Origin: Pseudomonadota bacterium
GTDB lineage: Bacteria; Chloroflexota; UBA6077; JAJPGT01
Direction: 5' to 3'
Assembly (NCBI GenBank): GCA_021325655.1
Contig: JAJPGT010000071.1
Coordinates: forward strand, 1 to 64,000
Length of the DNA stretch: 64,000 bases
Shown here: positions 43,463 to 54,572 of the stretch, piece by piece
Layout of the letters: each line of letters starts with the position of its first letter
How positions within the stretch are numbered: the stretch's first letter is position 1
Program-made: the position numbers and the translations under genes
The notes under the pieces: model-generated
Seen by the model: only the letters and a program-made list of their open reading frames with translations
Told to the model about the DNA's origin: nothing
Databases searched by the model: none

Positions 43463-44103
43463 GCGACGTGACGGTCCTTACCCCGCCCGCGGGCGGCGGC
43501 GTAGCCGCCGAGCACGGCCACGGAGGCGGTGACCACGAAACCGCCACCGGGCTCAACAGCCGCAAGATGTTGATGTGGGCCTTCCTGGGCTCCGACTGCA
43601 TCTTCTTCGGCTCGCTGATCGCCACCTACCTGGTGTACCGCGGCAAAAGCATCGTCGGGCCGTACCCACACGAGGTGTACGATATCCCATACACCTCGGT
43701 GTCCAGCTTCGTGCTGCTGATGAGCAGCCTGACCATGGTGCTGACACTGGCGGCGCTGAGACGCGGTGACCTGATTCGCTTCCGCATCTGGATCGTCGCC
43801 ACCGCGCTCCTCGGGCTCGTCTTCCTCGGCGGCCAGGCCTATGAGTTCACCTCGTTCTACAACGAGGGCTTGTGGTTCCAGACGAACCTGTTCGGCTCGT
43901 CGTTCTTTACGCTGACCGGCTTCCACGGAACCCACGTCTTCATCGGCGTCATCTGGCTGCTGTCGCTGTTCATCTCGTCGATCAATGGGAAGCTGAACCA
44001 TGCGGACAGCCTGACGGTCGAGATCGCCGGGCTGTACTGGCACTTCGTCGACGTGGTCTGGATCGTGATCTTCACGCTCGTGTACCTGCTGGAAGTCACC
44101 TAG
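43459..44103 (+). CDS. coxC: Cytochrome c oxidase subunit III
   Basis: A 214-residue integral membrane subunit with five to six helices, starting in the stop of subunit I (ATGA). An N-terminal Gly/His-rich stretch (EHGHGGGDHET) precedes the first helix. MWAFLGSDCIFFGSLIATYL, FFTLTGFHGTHVFIGVIWLL and LYWHFVDVVWIVIFTLVYL are the classical signatures. The last one closes the subunit. Confidence 0.95.
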   Translation: MSDVTVLTPPAGGGVAAEHGHGGGDHETATGLNSRKMLMWAFLGSDCIFFGSLIATYLVYRGKSIVGPYPHEVYDIPYTSVSSFVLLMSSLTMVLTLAALRRGDLIRFRIWIVATALLGLVFLGGQAYEFTSFYNEGLWFQTNLFGSSFFTLTGFHGTHVFIGVIWLLSLFISSINGKLNHADSLTVEIAGLYWHFVDVVWIVIFTLVYLLEVT

Positions 44104-44128
44104 GGACAGCAGCGGGAAAGGGGGTACG

Positions 44129-44473
44129 ATGAGCTCACCCGTGGTCCACCAGAGAACCGCCCATGAGCGGCCGCACCCGAGCCCATTCGCCTACGTGGCG
44201 ATCGCGGTATTCCTGGCAGTCATCACCAGCATCGAAGTGGCAGTGTACTACATTCACGAGCTGCGACCGCTGCTCGCACCGATCCTGCTGACGCTCTCTG
44301 CCACGAAGTTTGCTACTGTCGCCGCCTTCTACATGCACCTGCGGTTCGATAGCAAGCTGTTCACCTACTTCTTTGTCGGCGGGCTGTTGCTTGCTGGCAC
44401 GCTCGCGATCTCGTTCATGCTCCTGATGTCGAGCGGTATCAACGGCTACATCTCGCCACCGAAGGTAGGCTAG
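44129..44473 (+). CDS. ctaF: Cytochrome c oxidase subunit IV (prokaryotic CtaF type)
   Basis: A 114-residue protein with three hydrophobic segments (VAIAVFLAVITSIEVAVYYI, PILLTLSATKFATVAAFYMH and FVGGLLLAGTLAISFMLLM). The SATKFATVAAFYMHLRFD core is typical of prokaryotic COX4. It stabilises the oxidase complex. GGGAAAGGGGG precedes the ATG by a few bases. Its stop codon overlaps a possible GTG start of the next gene. Confidence 0.9.
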   Translation: MSSPVVHQRTAHERPHPSPFAYVAIAVFLAVITSIEVAVYYIHELRPLLAPILLTLSATKFATVAAFYMHLRFDSKLFTYFFVGGLLLAGTLAISFMLLMSSGINGYISPPKVG

Positions 44474-44523
44474 TGCGTGCTTGGCGGGGCGAGGCGCCTC
44501 GCTCCGGCTCTGGATGGCCCATC

Positions 44524-45348
44524 ATGACCGCCTGGAACGCCGACCCCAGTATCGTTCTCGGGATTGTCGGCCTTGCGACGGTGTATCTGCTGGCGGCCAG
44601 CCGCTGGCGCCGCCGCCTCGGCGGTCCGGCTGAGCCGGACCGGCCCCGGTTGCTCCTATTCCTAGCCGGTATGCTCGTACTGGTATTTGCGCTGCTGTCC
44701 CCGCTGGACCGCATCGCGGACGACGAGCTGTTCAGTGTTCATACAGTCCAGCACCTGCTGCTCACGCTGGTGCTGCCGCCACTGCTGCTCGCCGGCACCC
44801 CGGGCTGGATGCTCCGGCCGCTGCTGCGCTGGCCGGGCGTGCTGGCGGCGGCGCGGGCGATCACCCGGCCGGTCCCGGCGTACCTGCTGTTCAACGTGGT
44901 GTTCGCGCTGTCGCATGTACCGGTTGTCTTCAACCTGTTCCAGAGCTCAGAAACCCTGCACGCCTTCGAGCACCTGGTCTACATCGGCACCGCGGTGATC
45001 ATGTGGTGGCCGGTGCTGAGCCCGCTCCCCGAGGTGCCCCGCATCCCGTATCCGGCTCAGATGCTCTACCTGTTCCTGCAGACGATCGTCGGCGGCGTCG
45101 CGGTCGGCTCACTCATCACCCTGTCGGGTCGGCCACTGTACGACAAGTACGCCCACGCGGCCGGGCTGTGGGGGCTCACCCCGCTATTCGACCAGCAGGC
45201 GGGCGGGCTGATCATGTGGGTTGGCGGTGGGATGTATTATCTGGGAGCGCTCGCGGTGGTGTTCTTTCGCTGGGCGGCCCAGGATGCGGCCGCCACACGC
45301 CCAGCCGCCCCTGGCTCAGCGCAGCGCCCCGCCGGCAGCCGCCACTAA
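44524..45348 (+). CDS. ctaG: Cytochrome c oxidase assembly factor CtaG (caa3 type)
   Basis: Membrane protein required for caa3 oxidase assembly, probably in CuB insertion. Starting at ATG 44524 the product is 274 residues with seven hydrophobic segments. VHTVQHLLLTLVLPPLLLAG, FEHLVYIGTAVIMWWPVL and DQQAGGLIMWVGGGMYYLG are characteristic. A GTG at 44473, overlapping the subunit IV stop, would add 17 residues. It completes the operon coxB-A-C-ctaF-ctaG. Confidence 0.9.
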   Translation: MTAWNADPSIVLGIVGLATVYLLAASRWRRRLGGPAEPDRPRLLLFLAGMLVLVFALLSPLDRIADDELFSVHTVQHLLLTLVLPPLLLAGTPGWMLRPLLRWPGVLAAARAITRPVPAYLLFNVVFALSHVPVVFNLFQSSETLHAFEHLVYIGTAVIMWWPVLSPLPEVPRIPYPAQMLYLFLQTIVGGVAVGSLITLSGRPLYDKYAHAAGLWGLTPLFDQQAGGLIMWVGGGMYYLGALAVVFFRWAAQDAAATRPAAPGSAQRPAGSRH

Positions 45349-45432
45349 CCGACAAGGCTTCGTCCCCGTGTCGCACACCCGCTGGGCGAGGCGGATGGCA
45401 TTGGCGCCTGCTCAGCCTGTCCTATCGGCAGC

Positions 45433-47511
<2,079 letters not shown>

Positions 47512-47701
47512 GCCATGCTCCTTGAAATCGGCTCAGAGCTGAAGGAGAGAGACGGCTCAAGCACGGGCGCTTCCAGACGAATGATCAGAGTACTGGCGGG
47601 GCTTCCCGGTGAGCCACGTTACCTAGCAGGATACCGCACGCGCAGGGTGAGAGCGGTTTTCGCCCGGTTGCGAGTGGGTCGAGTGCTCCGGGGCAGCCAG
47701 T

Positions 47702-49345
47702 GTGGAGGTACGCGTGGACTGGCCCCAGGCCGGGGCTAGCGCGATCCGCGCCGGCGCGGTCGACGTCCTCACCAAGCAGCGGCTGGTCTCGCTGGTCCGA
47801 GCCAGCCAGCTCATCAACTCTAGCCTCGTACTCGAGGAGGTGCTTCAGCGTGTCTTGGACGCACTCATCGAGGTCACCGGGGCGGAGCGTGGCTTCCTGG
47901 TGCTGGCCGACCAGCCCGGCGGTGAGCTGACCGTGAAGGTAGCGCGGAACTACGAGCGGCGCACACTGGCCGAAGAGACCTTCCAGATCAGTCAGACGCT
48001 CCTGACGCGCGTCATCCAGACCGGCCAGGCGATCCACTGCGTCGACGCGCTCGCTGATCCCACGTACTCCCGCTTCGCCAGCGTGACCGACCTCCAGCTC
48101 CGCTCGATCCTGGCCGCGCCACTGAAGTCGCGCGACAAGACACTGGGCGCGGTGTACGTCGACAGCCGCCTGCGGGCGGGGGTGTTCGACGATGACGATC
48201 TGGAGCTGATGGCTGCCTTCGCCAGCCAGGCCGCGGCAGCGATCGAGAACGCCCGCCTGTATCAGGATCTACGCTTGCAAATCGCCGAGGTGGCAGCGCT
48301 GCGGGACTACCAGGAGAACGTCCTGCGGAGCACCGCGAACGCGATCATCACGCTCGACCCCGATGGCCTGATCACGGTGTTCAACGGCGCGGCGGAGACG
48401 ATCTTTGGCATCTCGAGCGATGACGCGATCGGCCGGCCCTATCACGAAGTGCTCGGGCTGACGGTCACCACCCGGCTGCTCAGCCGGATGGCGCGGGTGA
48501 TGAGCCGCGGGGAGCGGGTGGCAGAGATCGAGATCGACGGCCCGCTGAACGGGCGCGAGCGGGCGGTGCTGCGTATCAGCCTCAGCCCGCTCAAGTCGAG
48601 CATCGACGGCGGCCAGCGCGGTCTGGGCGTGGTACTGGTGGCCGATGACGTGACCGAGGCGCGGCTGGCGGCCGAGGCCAGCGCCCGCGAGGCCGCCGAG
48701 AAGGAGCGCATCCGGGCGCTGTTTGGGCACTACGTCGCCCCGAGCGTCGTGGAGCACCTGCTGGCCTCGACTGAGCAGCTCCGGCTGGGCGGATCCCGCC
48801 AGCAGGTCAGCGTCCTGTTTGCCGACATCCGCGGCTTTAGCGCGATGGCAGAGACACTCCCGCCCGAGGAGGTCGTCGCGCTCCTCAACCGCTACCTCGG
48901 GGTAGCGACGAATTCCATCCTGTGCGATGGCGGAACGCTGGACAAGTACATCGGCGACGCCGTCATGGCGTTTTTCAACGCGCCGCTGCCGCAGGAAGAC
49001 CATGCGCTCCAGGCAGTGCGAGCCGCGGCGCTGCTGCAGCGCGCGGTCCGGGCGGAGGCAGCGGCTGGCGGCCCCGCTGTCGGCTTCGGCGTGGGAGTCA
49101 ATACCGGCGAGGCGATTGTCGGCAATATCGGGACACCGCAGCTCATGAACTACACCGTCATCGGCGACGCGGTGAACGTGGCGCAGCGCCTCCAGTCGGT
49201 GGCGTGCGCCGGCGAGGTCCTGCTGTCCGAGAGTACCTACGAGGCGGTGAAGGATCACGTGGATGCCGAAGAGCTACCGCCGATCGAGGTAAAAGGACGT
49301 CGCGCCCCAGTGCGCGCTTACCGTTTACGGGACGTCGAGCTATGA
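47702..49345 (+). CDS. GAF-PAS class III adenylate cyclase
   Basis: A 547-residue cytoplasmic signalling enzyme. Residues about 40-195 are a GAF domain (SLVLEEVLQRVLDALIEVTG, LRSILAAPLKSRDKTLGAVY), 205-320 a PAS domain (ANAIITLDPDGLITVFNGAA), then a coiled linker and a class III cyclase. The metal Asp residues are Asp375 (LFADIRGFSAM) and Asp419, the purine-selecting Lys415 is in DKYIGDAVMAFF, and Asp489, Asn492 and Arg496 lie in VIGDAVNVAQRL. This combination predicts cAMP rather than cGMP. It starts at GTG and overlaps the kinase gene by four bases. Confidence 0.92.
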   Translation: MEVRVDWPQAGASAIRAGAVDVLTKQRLVSLVRASQLINSSLVLEEVLQRVLDALIEVTGAERGFLVLADQPGGELTVKVARNYERRTLAEETFQISQTLLTRVIQTGQAIHCVDALADPTYSRFASVTDLQLRSILAAPLKSRDKTLGAVYVDSRLRAGVFDDDDLELMAAFASQAAAAIENARLYQDLRLQIAEVAALRDYQENVLRSTANAIITLDPDGLITVFNGAAETIFGISSDDAIGRPYHEVLGLTVTTRLLSRMARVMSRGERVAEIEIDGPLNGRERAVLRISLSPLKSSIDGGQRGLGVVLVADDVTEARLAAEASAREAAEKERIRALFGHYVAPSVVEHLLASTEQLRLGGSRQQVSVLFADIRGFSAMAETLPPEEVVALLNRYLGVATNSILCDGGTLDKYIGDAVMAFFNAPLPQEDHALQAVRAAALLQRAVRAEAAAGGPAVGFGVGVNTGEAIVGNIGTPQLMNYTVIGDAVNVAQRLQSVACAGEVLLSESTYEAVKDHVDAEELPPIEVKGRRAPVRAYRLRDVEL

Positions 49346-50568
49346 ACGCGGAAGCACTCTCCCTGGAAGGCACCACGCTCGGCCAGTACGCGCTGCGCGA
49401 GCGGATCGGCAGTGGCGGAATGGCCACCGTCTATCGCGCTGTTCAGCCAGCGCTCAACCGCGATGTCGCGGTCAAGGTGCTGCCGCTGCGGCTCTCGAGC
49501 GACGCGACGTTCGTCGAGCGCTTCAAGCAGGAAGCGGTCGCCATCGCCCGGCTCCGCCATCCCAACATCCTGGCGGTGTTCGACTTCGGGGAGCAGGACG
49601 GGGTGATGTACATGGTCACCGAGTTCGTTGGCGGCGGCACCCTCGCCGACAAGCTCGGCCGGCCCTGGCCGCCCAGCCAGGTGCTCGCCCTGGCCACGCC
49701 GCTCGCCGCCGCGCTGGACTACGCCCACGTCCACGGGATCGTTCACCGCGATCTGAAGCCGGCCAACGTGCTGCTCACTCCGAGCGGCGAGCCGATCCTG
49801 TCGGACTTCGGGCTGGCCCGGCTGCTCCAGAGCGCCCAGCGGCTGACCGCTTCCGGCGCGGCGCTCGGAACCCCGGAGTACATGGCGCCGGAACAGGCGA
49901 TGGGCGAAGCAGTAGGCCCGGCGGCGGACATTTACGCCTTCGGGGTGATCCTGTACGAGATGCTCACTGGCGCGGTGCCCTTCCCCGGCGAAACCCCGGT
50001 CGCCATTATCCTGGCCCACCTGCATCAGCCGCCCCCACCGCTGCGCCGCGCCAACCCCTCGCTCTCAGAAGCAACCGAGGCGGTGGTGATGCAATGCCTG
50101 GCGAAGGAGCCGACCGATCGCTTCCCCAGCGCGACCGCCGCCATCCAGGCGCTGGAGGCAGAGTGGGGAGAGCGCGTTGGACCCCAGGGTAACTCCTTCG
50201 AGCTGCCCCCGTCCTTCACCTCGGGCGTGTACACGCTGTCACCCAGCGCCACCGACACGCCGCCAGCCACGCCCGTCGTCGAGATGGCCCGGCCGGCCAG
50301 CCAGTGGCTGGAGCAGACGGTGGAGTACGGAGAGCTACGGGTGGACCTCGGTGGCGAGCGCCTGCTGTGGAATGGGCAGGGCATGGAACGGGCGCGTGAG
50401 CTGCTACGGCAGAAGCTGGAGCGGCTCCGCGCCGAGGGCTGGGAGCCGGCCGGGTCGCTGCGCGATCCGGGCGTGCTCCGACAGGGAATGAGCCTGCGTG
50501 GTCCAACCATCCGCGCTGCGGTGCTGCCCGTGCGCCGGATCCGCCCCCAACCACAGCCGTCCGACTAA
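49342..50568 (+). CDS. Soluble Ser/Thr protein kinase with unassigned C-terminal domain
   Basis: A Hanks-type kinase of 408 residues. Its start overlaps the cyclase stop (ATGA). The Gly loop IGSGGMATVYRA, Lys45 in VAVKVLP, catalytic Asp137 in VHRDLKPANVLL, Asp155 in SDFGLARL and the GTPEYMAPEQAMG segment are intact, so it should be active. No membrane helix or PASTA repeat follows, unlike PknB. Residues about 270-320 are a Pro/Thr/Ser linker. The last 90 residues form a compact unit (YGELRVDLGGERLLWNGQGM, then ARELLRQKLERLRAEGWEPA) that I do not recognise. Confidence 0.9.
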   Translation: MNAEALSLEGTTLGQYALRERIGSGGMATVYRAVQPALNRDVAVKVLPLRLSSDATFVERFKQEAVAIARLRHPNILAVFDFGEQDGVMYMVTEFVGGGTLADKLGRPWPPSQVLALATPLAAALDYAHVHGIVHRDLKPANVLLTPSGEPILSDFGLARLLQSAQRLTASGAALGTPEYMAPEQAMGEAVGPAADIYAFGVILYEMLTGAVPFPGETPVAIILAHLHQPPPPLRRANPSLSEATEAVVMQCLAKEPTDRFPSATAAIQALEAEWGERVGPQGNSFELPPSFTSGVYTLSPSATDTPPATPVVEMARPASQWLEQTVEYGELRVDLGGERLLWNGQGMERARELLRQKLERLRAEGWEPAGSLRDPGVLRQGMSLRGPTIRAAVLPVRRIRPQPQPSD

Positions 50569-50774
50569 CCGGTGTTCAGCAGCGATAACGAGGCGTACCC
50601 TGCCACGAACGCGTTGCAGCCCCCTCCTCACCATCGTGCCCTGCATTCGCTCCGGTCACCGCTCGCTGGCGTTACGGGCCGCGCGGCGCCCACTGGCCGG
50701 TTCTGGCACACAGCCGTTACCCTGTCGGCTGAAGATGAGCCCCCAGTGGACCGAGCGCGTTGCCAGCGGCAACG

Positions 50775-51119
50775 ATGAACGAGCCAGAAGCGCAGTACCT
50801 CTACCTCACCACGACGGGCTGGCGGAGCGGCCAACCGCACCAGATCGAGATCTGGTTCACCACCCTAGACGGCCGCTGGTACGTGCTGGCCGAGCACGGC
50901 GACCGGGCGCACTGGGTGCAGAACCTGCGCCGCCAGCCAGCCGTCTCGTTCCGCGTCGCCGGCCACGAGTATCAGGGATGGGCGCGGGTCATCGACGACG
51001 CCGCGGAGCCCTCGCTGGCCGAGCAGGTTCGGGCGCGCTCGCGCGAGAAGTACGGCTGGGGCGGCGGGCTGATCGTCCAGCTTGAAGCGGATTCGGACCC
51101 GCCAGCGCGGTCGCCGTAA
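50775..51119 (+). CDS. Deazaflavin (F420)-dependent nitroreductase-family protein
   Basis: A 114-residue split-barrel protein of the DDN/DUF385 class. YLYLTTTGWRSGQPHQIEIW, then RWYVLAEHGDRAHWVQNLRR and PAVSFRVAGHEYQGWARVI are the expected strands and cofactor-contacting turns. Members bind F420 or flavin and reduce varied substrates or act in defence against oxidants. ATG 50775 was preferred over a TTG five codons earlier. It is monocistronic. Confidence 0.83.
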   Translation: MNEPEAQYLYLTTTGWRSGQPHQIEIWFTTLDGRWYVLAEHGDRAHWVQNLRRQPAVSFRVAGHEYQGWARVIDDAAEPSLAEQVRARSREKYGWGGGLIVQLEADSDPPARSP

Positions 51120-51224
51120 CGTCTCGCTCGCCCACCCGCCGCCGCGGCACGCCAGCCAGCCCGAATTGCTGAACGCCGCCATCTGAAAGTTTCCGTAAAG
51201 GTCCTGTTTCCCACTGCGCGGTTA

Positions 51225-51253
51225 TTGTTTCCGTTCGACACATTGGGTATAGT
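51225..51253 (+). promoter_or_regulatory. Sigma-70-type promoter upstream of the glucosaminidase gene
   Basis: TTGTTT at 51225-51230 and TATAGT at 51248-51253 with 17-base spacing, in the most AT-rich stretch of this area. Start would be near 51260, leaving about 84 bases before the ATG. Confidence 0.6.
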
Positions 51254-51343
51254 GGCCTGCTGCGCTTTTCTACAAAAGCGTGGCTAGCTCCTTCAGCGCT
51301 CCTGCCTGCCGCGACGAGGCGGCGGGGCGCGCAGAAAGCAGTT

Positions 51344-52765
51344 ATGGCCTTTACCCAGCGGCGATCCGTTCCCTCCTTCACCTCTCTCAAGGACAGCCAG
51401 CCCACTTCCCGTTCCTCAGGTCTCTCCAGCCAGGCCTCCCTCCCCCCCCGTAACGCCGGGCCCCGGCCGAGCCGCCAGCCGCGCAGGCTGCAGCAGGCCG
51501 CTCGCGCCCTGCTGCTCGCCTCAGCACTGTTCGGCGGCACCGCTCCCCTCACCGGAGAGCGATCCAGCATCCAGGAGGTCTGGGCGGCGCCCGCCGGCTT
51601 CGTGGCGGGCTCCCAGGAGCTGGCACTGAGCGCCCAGCCCTTCTCCATCCCGCTGTCGGCAGGCGGGGAGCGGACACCCGACCCGCGCAAGCCCGTTCAG
51701 CGCGCACCGCGTCCCACTGCGAAGCCCACGCCGGCACCATCACCCACACCCCCGTCCCCGACACCGGCGCCGCAGCAGGCCGTTTCCTCGTCACAGGACC
51801 TGGGCCATCAGATGCAGCACCTGCCCGCCTGGGTACAGGTCGACGATACCGCCGGGCTGTACTCCGGCTACGACGACCGCGCTATTGTGCTCACCCGGCT
51901 GCCGCAAGACACCTTCCTGCGGGTGCTCGGGGCGCGGGGCGGGCGGCTGTTCGTCCGCTTCGCGGGGGACGCAGACCATCCCGCCGGGGTTGGCTGGGTC
52001 GCCCCCAATGCCGTGGTGCCCTCCGAGCCCGGAGACGGCTGGATGACGAGCATCCGGGCGACGCCGATGTTCAGCGGGCCGGACCCGGCGCTGAAGCCCT
52101 TCCTTCAGCTCGACAGTGGAACGCTGGTGCGGGTGCTGGGGCCGGCGCAGCAGGGCCGGACGCCAGTGCGGCTGTACGCCGACGACTTCAGCAAAGTGAT
52201 GAATGACGGCTGGGTGAAGTCAGACGACCTGCAGGCAGCGCCGGCTCCAAGCGCGCGCGTCCGCGAGGTCGACAACCATCCAGCGAAGCCGAACCCTTTC
52301 AAGAACAATCCGGGCGGGTTCATCGAGGCGGTGGGCCGAGCGGCGCAGGAGTCGCAGCGCAAGACGGCTGTCCCGGCGGCGGTGACCGTGGCCCAGGCGA
52401 TCCTCGAATCTGACTGGGGCGATAGCCTGCTGGCGCGCGAGGCGAACAACCTGTTCGGGATCAAGGCGCTGGGCGGCTTCGGCAACGACGGCGCGGTCTG
52501 GATGAAGACCACGGAGTACGACGACAACGGGGATGCCTACGTTACCGTCGCCCCGTTCCGAGCGTACAAGTCCGTGATTGACGCAATCGCTGACCACGAC
52601 CAGCTCTTCCGTCGGCTCCCGCGCTACCAGCCGGCGTTTGACACCAGCGACCCGCAGGAGTTCGCGCGCCGGATTATGGAAGGCGGATACAGCACCGATC
52701 CGGAGTACGCGGACAAGCTGATTGCGCTGATGGACCGCTACAACCTGTATCGCTTCGACAGCTAG
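51344..52765 (+). CDS. Secreted glucosaminidase-domain protein with SH3-like repeats
   Basis: A 473-residue exported cell-wall hydrolase candidate. A basic N-terminus with a hydrophobic stretch (ARALLLASALFGGTAPL near residue 48) acts as signal or anchor. A Pro/Thr linker follows at about 110-145. Residues about 160-300 hold two SH3b-like repeats (GLYSGYDDRAIVLTRLPQDT and MFSGPDPALKPFLQLDSGTL). The C-terminal domain from about 315 is a FlgJ/LytG-type glucosaminidase: AVTVAQAILESDWGDSLLAR with the catalytic Glu, NNLFGIKALGG, and YSTDPEYADKLIALMDRYNL. It probably trims peptidoglycan glycans. Many Chloroflexota have thin or unusual walls, so its substrate would be informative. Confidence 0.85.
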   Translation: MAFTQRRSVPSFTSLKDSQPTSRSSGLSSQASLPPRNAGPRPSRQPRRLQQAARALLLASALFGGTAPLTGERSSIQEVWAAPAGFVAGSQELALSAQPFSIPLSAGGERTPDPRKPVQRAPRPTAKPTPAPSPTPPSPTPAPQQAVSSSQDLGHQMQHLPAWVQVDDTAGLYSGYDDRAIVLTRLPQDTFLRVLGARGGRLFVRFAGDADHPAGVGWVAPNAVVPSEPGDGWMTSIRATPMFSGPDPALKPFLQLDSGTLVRVLGPAQQGRTPVRLYADDFSKVMNDGWVKSDDLQAAPAPSARVREVDNHPAKPNPFKNNPGGFIEAVGRAAQESQRKTAVPAAVTVAQAILESDWGDSLLAREANNLFGIKALGGFGNDGAVWMKTTEYDDNGDAYVTVAPFRAYKSVIDAIADHDQLFRRLPRYQPAFDTSDPQEFARRIMEGGYSTDPEYADKLIALMDRYNLYRFDS

Positions 52766-52772
52766 CCCGAGC

Positions 52773-52797
52773 GGGAGGCCGAGCCGCCCGGCCTCCC
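52773..52797. terminator. Hairpin between convergent genes
   Basis: GGGAGGCCG at 52773-52781 pairs perfectly with CGGCCTCCC at 52789-52797 over a 7-base loop, between the glucosaminidase and BON genes. There is no T-run; it can serve both strands. Confidence 0.65.
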
Positions 52798-52809
52798 CGC
52801 GCCTCGGCG

Positions 52810-53550
52810 TTACGATAGCGTCGCCACCTCCAGCTCCTCCACCACGTCGCGGACCCCTGGGACGCGCCAGGCGACGGATTCCACGTTCTCCACGTCCTCC
52901 ACGCCGGGGACGCAGCCACGCAGCCGCACCACTCCCTGCTGCACGTCCACGTCGATCAGCAAGTCCGTCGTGGCGGCATCCTCGCGCAGCTCGCGGCGGA
53001 TCGCCTCAGCGATTGCTTCGTCGCCAAGCCGGTTGTCCTCGGCCGAAGCCGGCACTTCCACGCTATCCATGGAGGTCGTGCCGAAGCCGCCCAGCACCTC
53101 CGCCTGGGCCTCGTCCCCAGTCGTGACCACCGGGTCGGTTGGCGGAACGTAGACATCATCCCCTTCCTGGACGAGATCCTCGTAGTCCGAGCTGGGCCCG
53201 GACGCCGCAGTCGGATCGTCCAGAATCGCCTGGGCGGTGAAGTCGGGCTCGACGTCGGCGCCCAGCGCGGTAATGTCCGCCGCAGATTTCGGCAGGTTGG
53301 GTAACCCCTGGTCCTCGGACGGGTAGCCCTCGACCGTCGTCGGGACCACCATCTCGACCTCCAGGTTGTTGTCGATGCGGTAGCCGGGGGCTACCTGGCG
53401 AGCGATCTCCTCCGCCGCCTCACGGTCGTCGGTCGACTCAACCAGGCCGCTGAGCGTCAGGGTCTTGTGATGCTCCTCCACGGCCACGTGCAGGCCGGCC
53501 TGCTCGCGCAACGCTGTGGCGACGCGCTCTGCGAGCATCTCCTGGCCCAT
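52810..53550 (-). CDS. Protein with two BON domains and an acidic linker
   Basis: From ATG 53550, after GGAGAGGGAGTC, the product is 246 residues without a signal peptide. The first BON-like domain covers about 1-70 (EMLAERVATALREQAGLHVA, LTLSGLVESTDDREAAEEIA). A second covers about 175-246 (EAIAEAIRRELREDAATTDL, VVRLRGCVPGVEDVENVESV). The middle is acidic and includes DDVYVPPTDPVV. BON domains bind membranes or phospholipids, or act in osmotic stress (OsmY). Without an export signal the location is uncertain. It is divergent from a Gly-rich hydrophilic protein. Confidence 0.85.
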   Translation of the reverse strand: MGQEMLAERVATALREQAGLHVAVEEHHKTLTLSGLVESTDDREAAEEIARQVAPGYRIDNNLEVEMVVPTTVEGYPSEDQGLPNLPKSAADITALGADVEPDFTAQAILDDPTAASGPSSDYEDLVQEGDDVYVPPTDPVVTTGDEAQAEVLGGFGTTSMDSVEVPASAEDNRLGDEAIAEAIRRELREDAATTDLLIDVDVQQGVVRLRGCVPGVEDVENVESVAWRVPGVRDVVEELEVATLS

Positions 53551-53710
53551 GACTCCCTCTCCTTCGGCGTCAAGCTGATCCATCCGGGCCACGCGCGCTA
53601 GCGATGCTGGCGCGCCGGCCAGCACCGTTCTCTGCAATGCGGGTGCCATCCACAGACGGAACGGCTCTTGCAGGCCCGGCGATCAGGGCAGAGGCCTCAG
53701 GGAGGAGTCA

Positions 53711-54109
53711 GTGGCGCGCAAGGACGACCGAACCCAGACGACACGCGAGCAGGCAACTGAGCGGCCCGGCATGGGTGGTGCGGACGACACCGACTACGGC
53801 TCGGACATCGGCGGGGTAGGGGCAGAGACGAGGACGATTGAAGGCGACCAGGCGCTGGTCGGCGGCAGTGCCCTGGGCGGAGAGGAAGAGAGCACGCGGG
53901 AGGGCGGCGCGCGACAGACCGGCACCGTGGGTGGGACCGGCCGCGAGCGCGTGGGCCAGGACAGCGGCAGCCGCGGCGCCAGCTACGGCGGGACGAGCGA
54001 CGCCAGCAGCGCCCGGCCACGCGGCCAGGGCGCCAAGCGGCTGGAGCGGGGCGGAACGAATCTCGGCCAGGAGGCCGCCGAGGACCGCGGCGACCTGCGG
54101 GGCGAGTAG
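53711..54109 (+). CDS. Gly-rich, highly hydrophilic protein of unknown function
   Basis: A 132-residue frame starting at GTG 53711 after AGGGAGGAGTC. It starts MARKDDRTQTTREQATERPG and is dominated by Gly, Arg, Glu, Asp and Thr, with no hydrophobic run, so it should be disordered. The composition resembles small stress or desiccation-related proteins, but I find no family motif. The divergent BON-domain gene suggests joint regulation. Confidence 0.55.
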   Translation: MARKDDRTQTTREQATERPGMGGADDTDYGSDIGGVGAETRTIEGDQALVGGSALGGEEESTREGGARQTGTVGGTGRERVGQDSGSRGASYGGTSDASSARPRGQGAKRLERGGTNLGQEAAEDRGDLRGE

Positions 54110-54248
54110 CGGCGCGACGACCCGCGGTCGTCCGCTGCCGCGCGCCGCGTTCAGCGGCGACGTCTGATCGACCGAGCCATCCCTCGGTGCTCGTGGGCGA
54201 GAAGCTGGTCGCGCTGGAGCAGGCCAGGGCCTTCTCATCACCGAACCC

Positions 54249-54572
54249 GTGCGTGAATGGAAGATTCGACGCGGCCGTCGTGCCGCTGCGGCGAAGCCGG
54301 GGAACCGCTTCCCTGAAGCAGTGTCCCTCAGCGCGCCTCGGAACGAGTCGCCGTGTTCCAGGGCGCAGAGACGCCTGCTCGGCCTCGCCGCCCAGGCCTT
54401 CGCACTGCTCGGCACGCTGATTGGCGTCTTCACCATTGCCGTCGGCGTCGGTCCCCGCACCACGCCCAACATCGCCTACCACCTCGCTATGCTGGTCGTG
54501 CTGGCATGGGGCCTGGCCGACGCTGCGCGGACGCCGGCCACATCCGGGCTCGCTCACCGAGGGCTGCCGTGA
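54249..54572 (+). CDS. Small membrane protein coupled to the luciferase-like gene
   Basis: A 107-residue frame whose last four bases overlap the start of the next gene (GTGA), good evidence that it is translated. After about 45 Arg-rich residues there are two hydrophobic segments (LLGLAAQAFALLGTLIGVFT and NIAYHLAMLVVLAWGLADAA) joined by VGVGPRTTP. The GTG at 54249 is the first in-frame start of reasonable length but lacks a strong ribosome binding site, so the N-terminus is uncertain. Function unknown. Confidence 0.5.
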   Translation: MREWKIRRGRRAAAAKPGNRFPEAVSLSAPRNESPCSRAQRRLLGLAAQAFALLGTLIGVFTIAVGVGPRTTPNIAYHLAMLVVLAWGLADAARTPATSGLAHRGLP

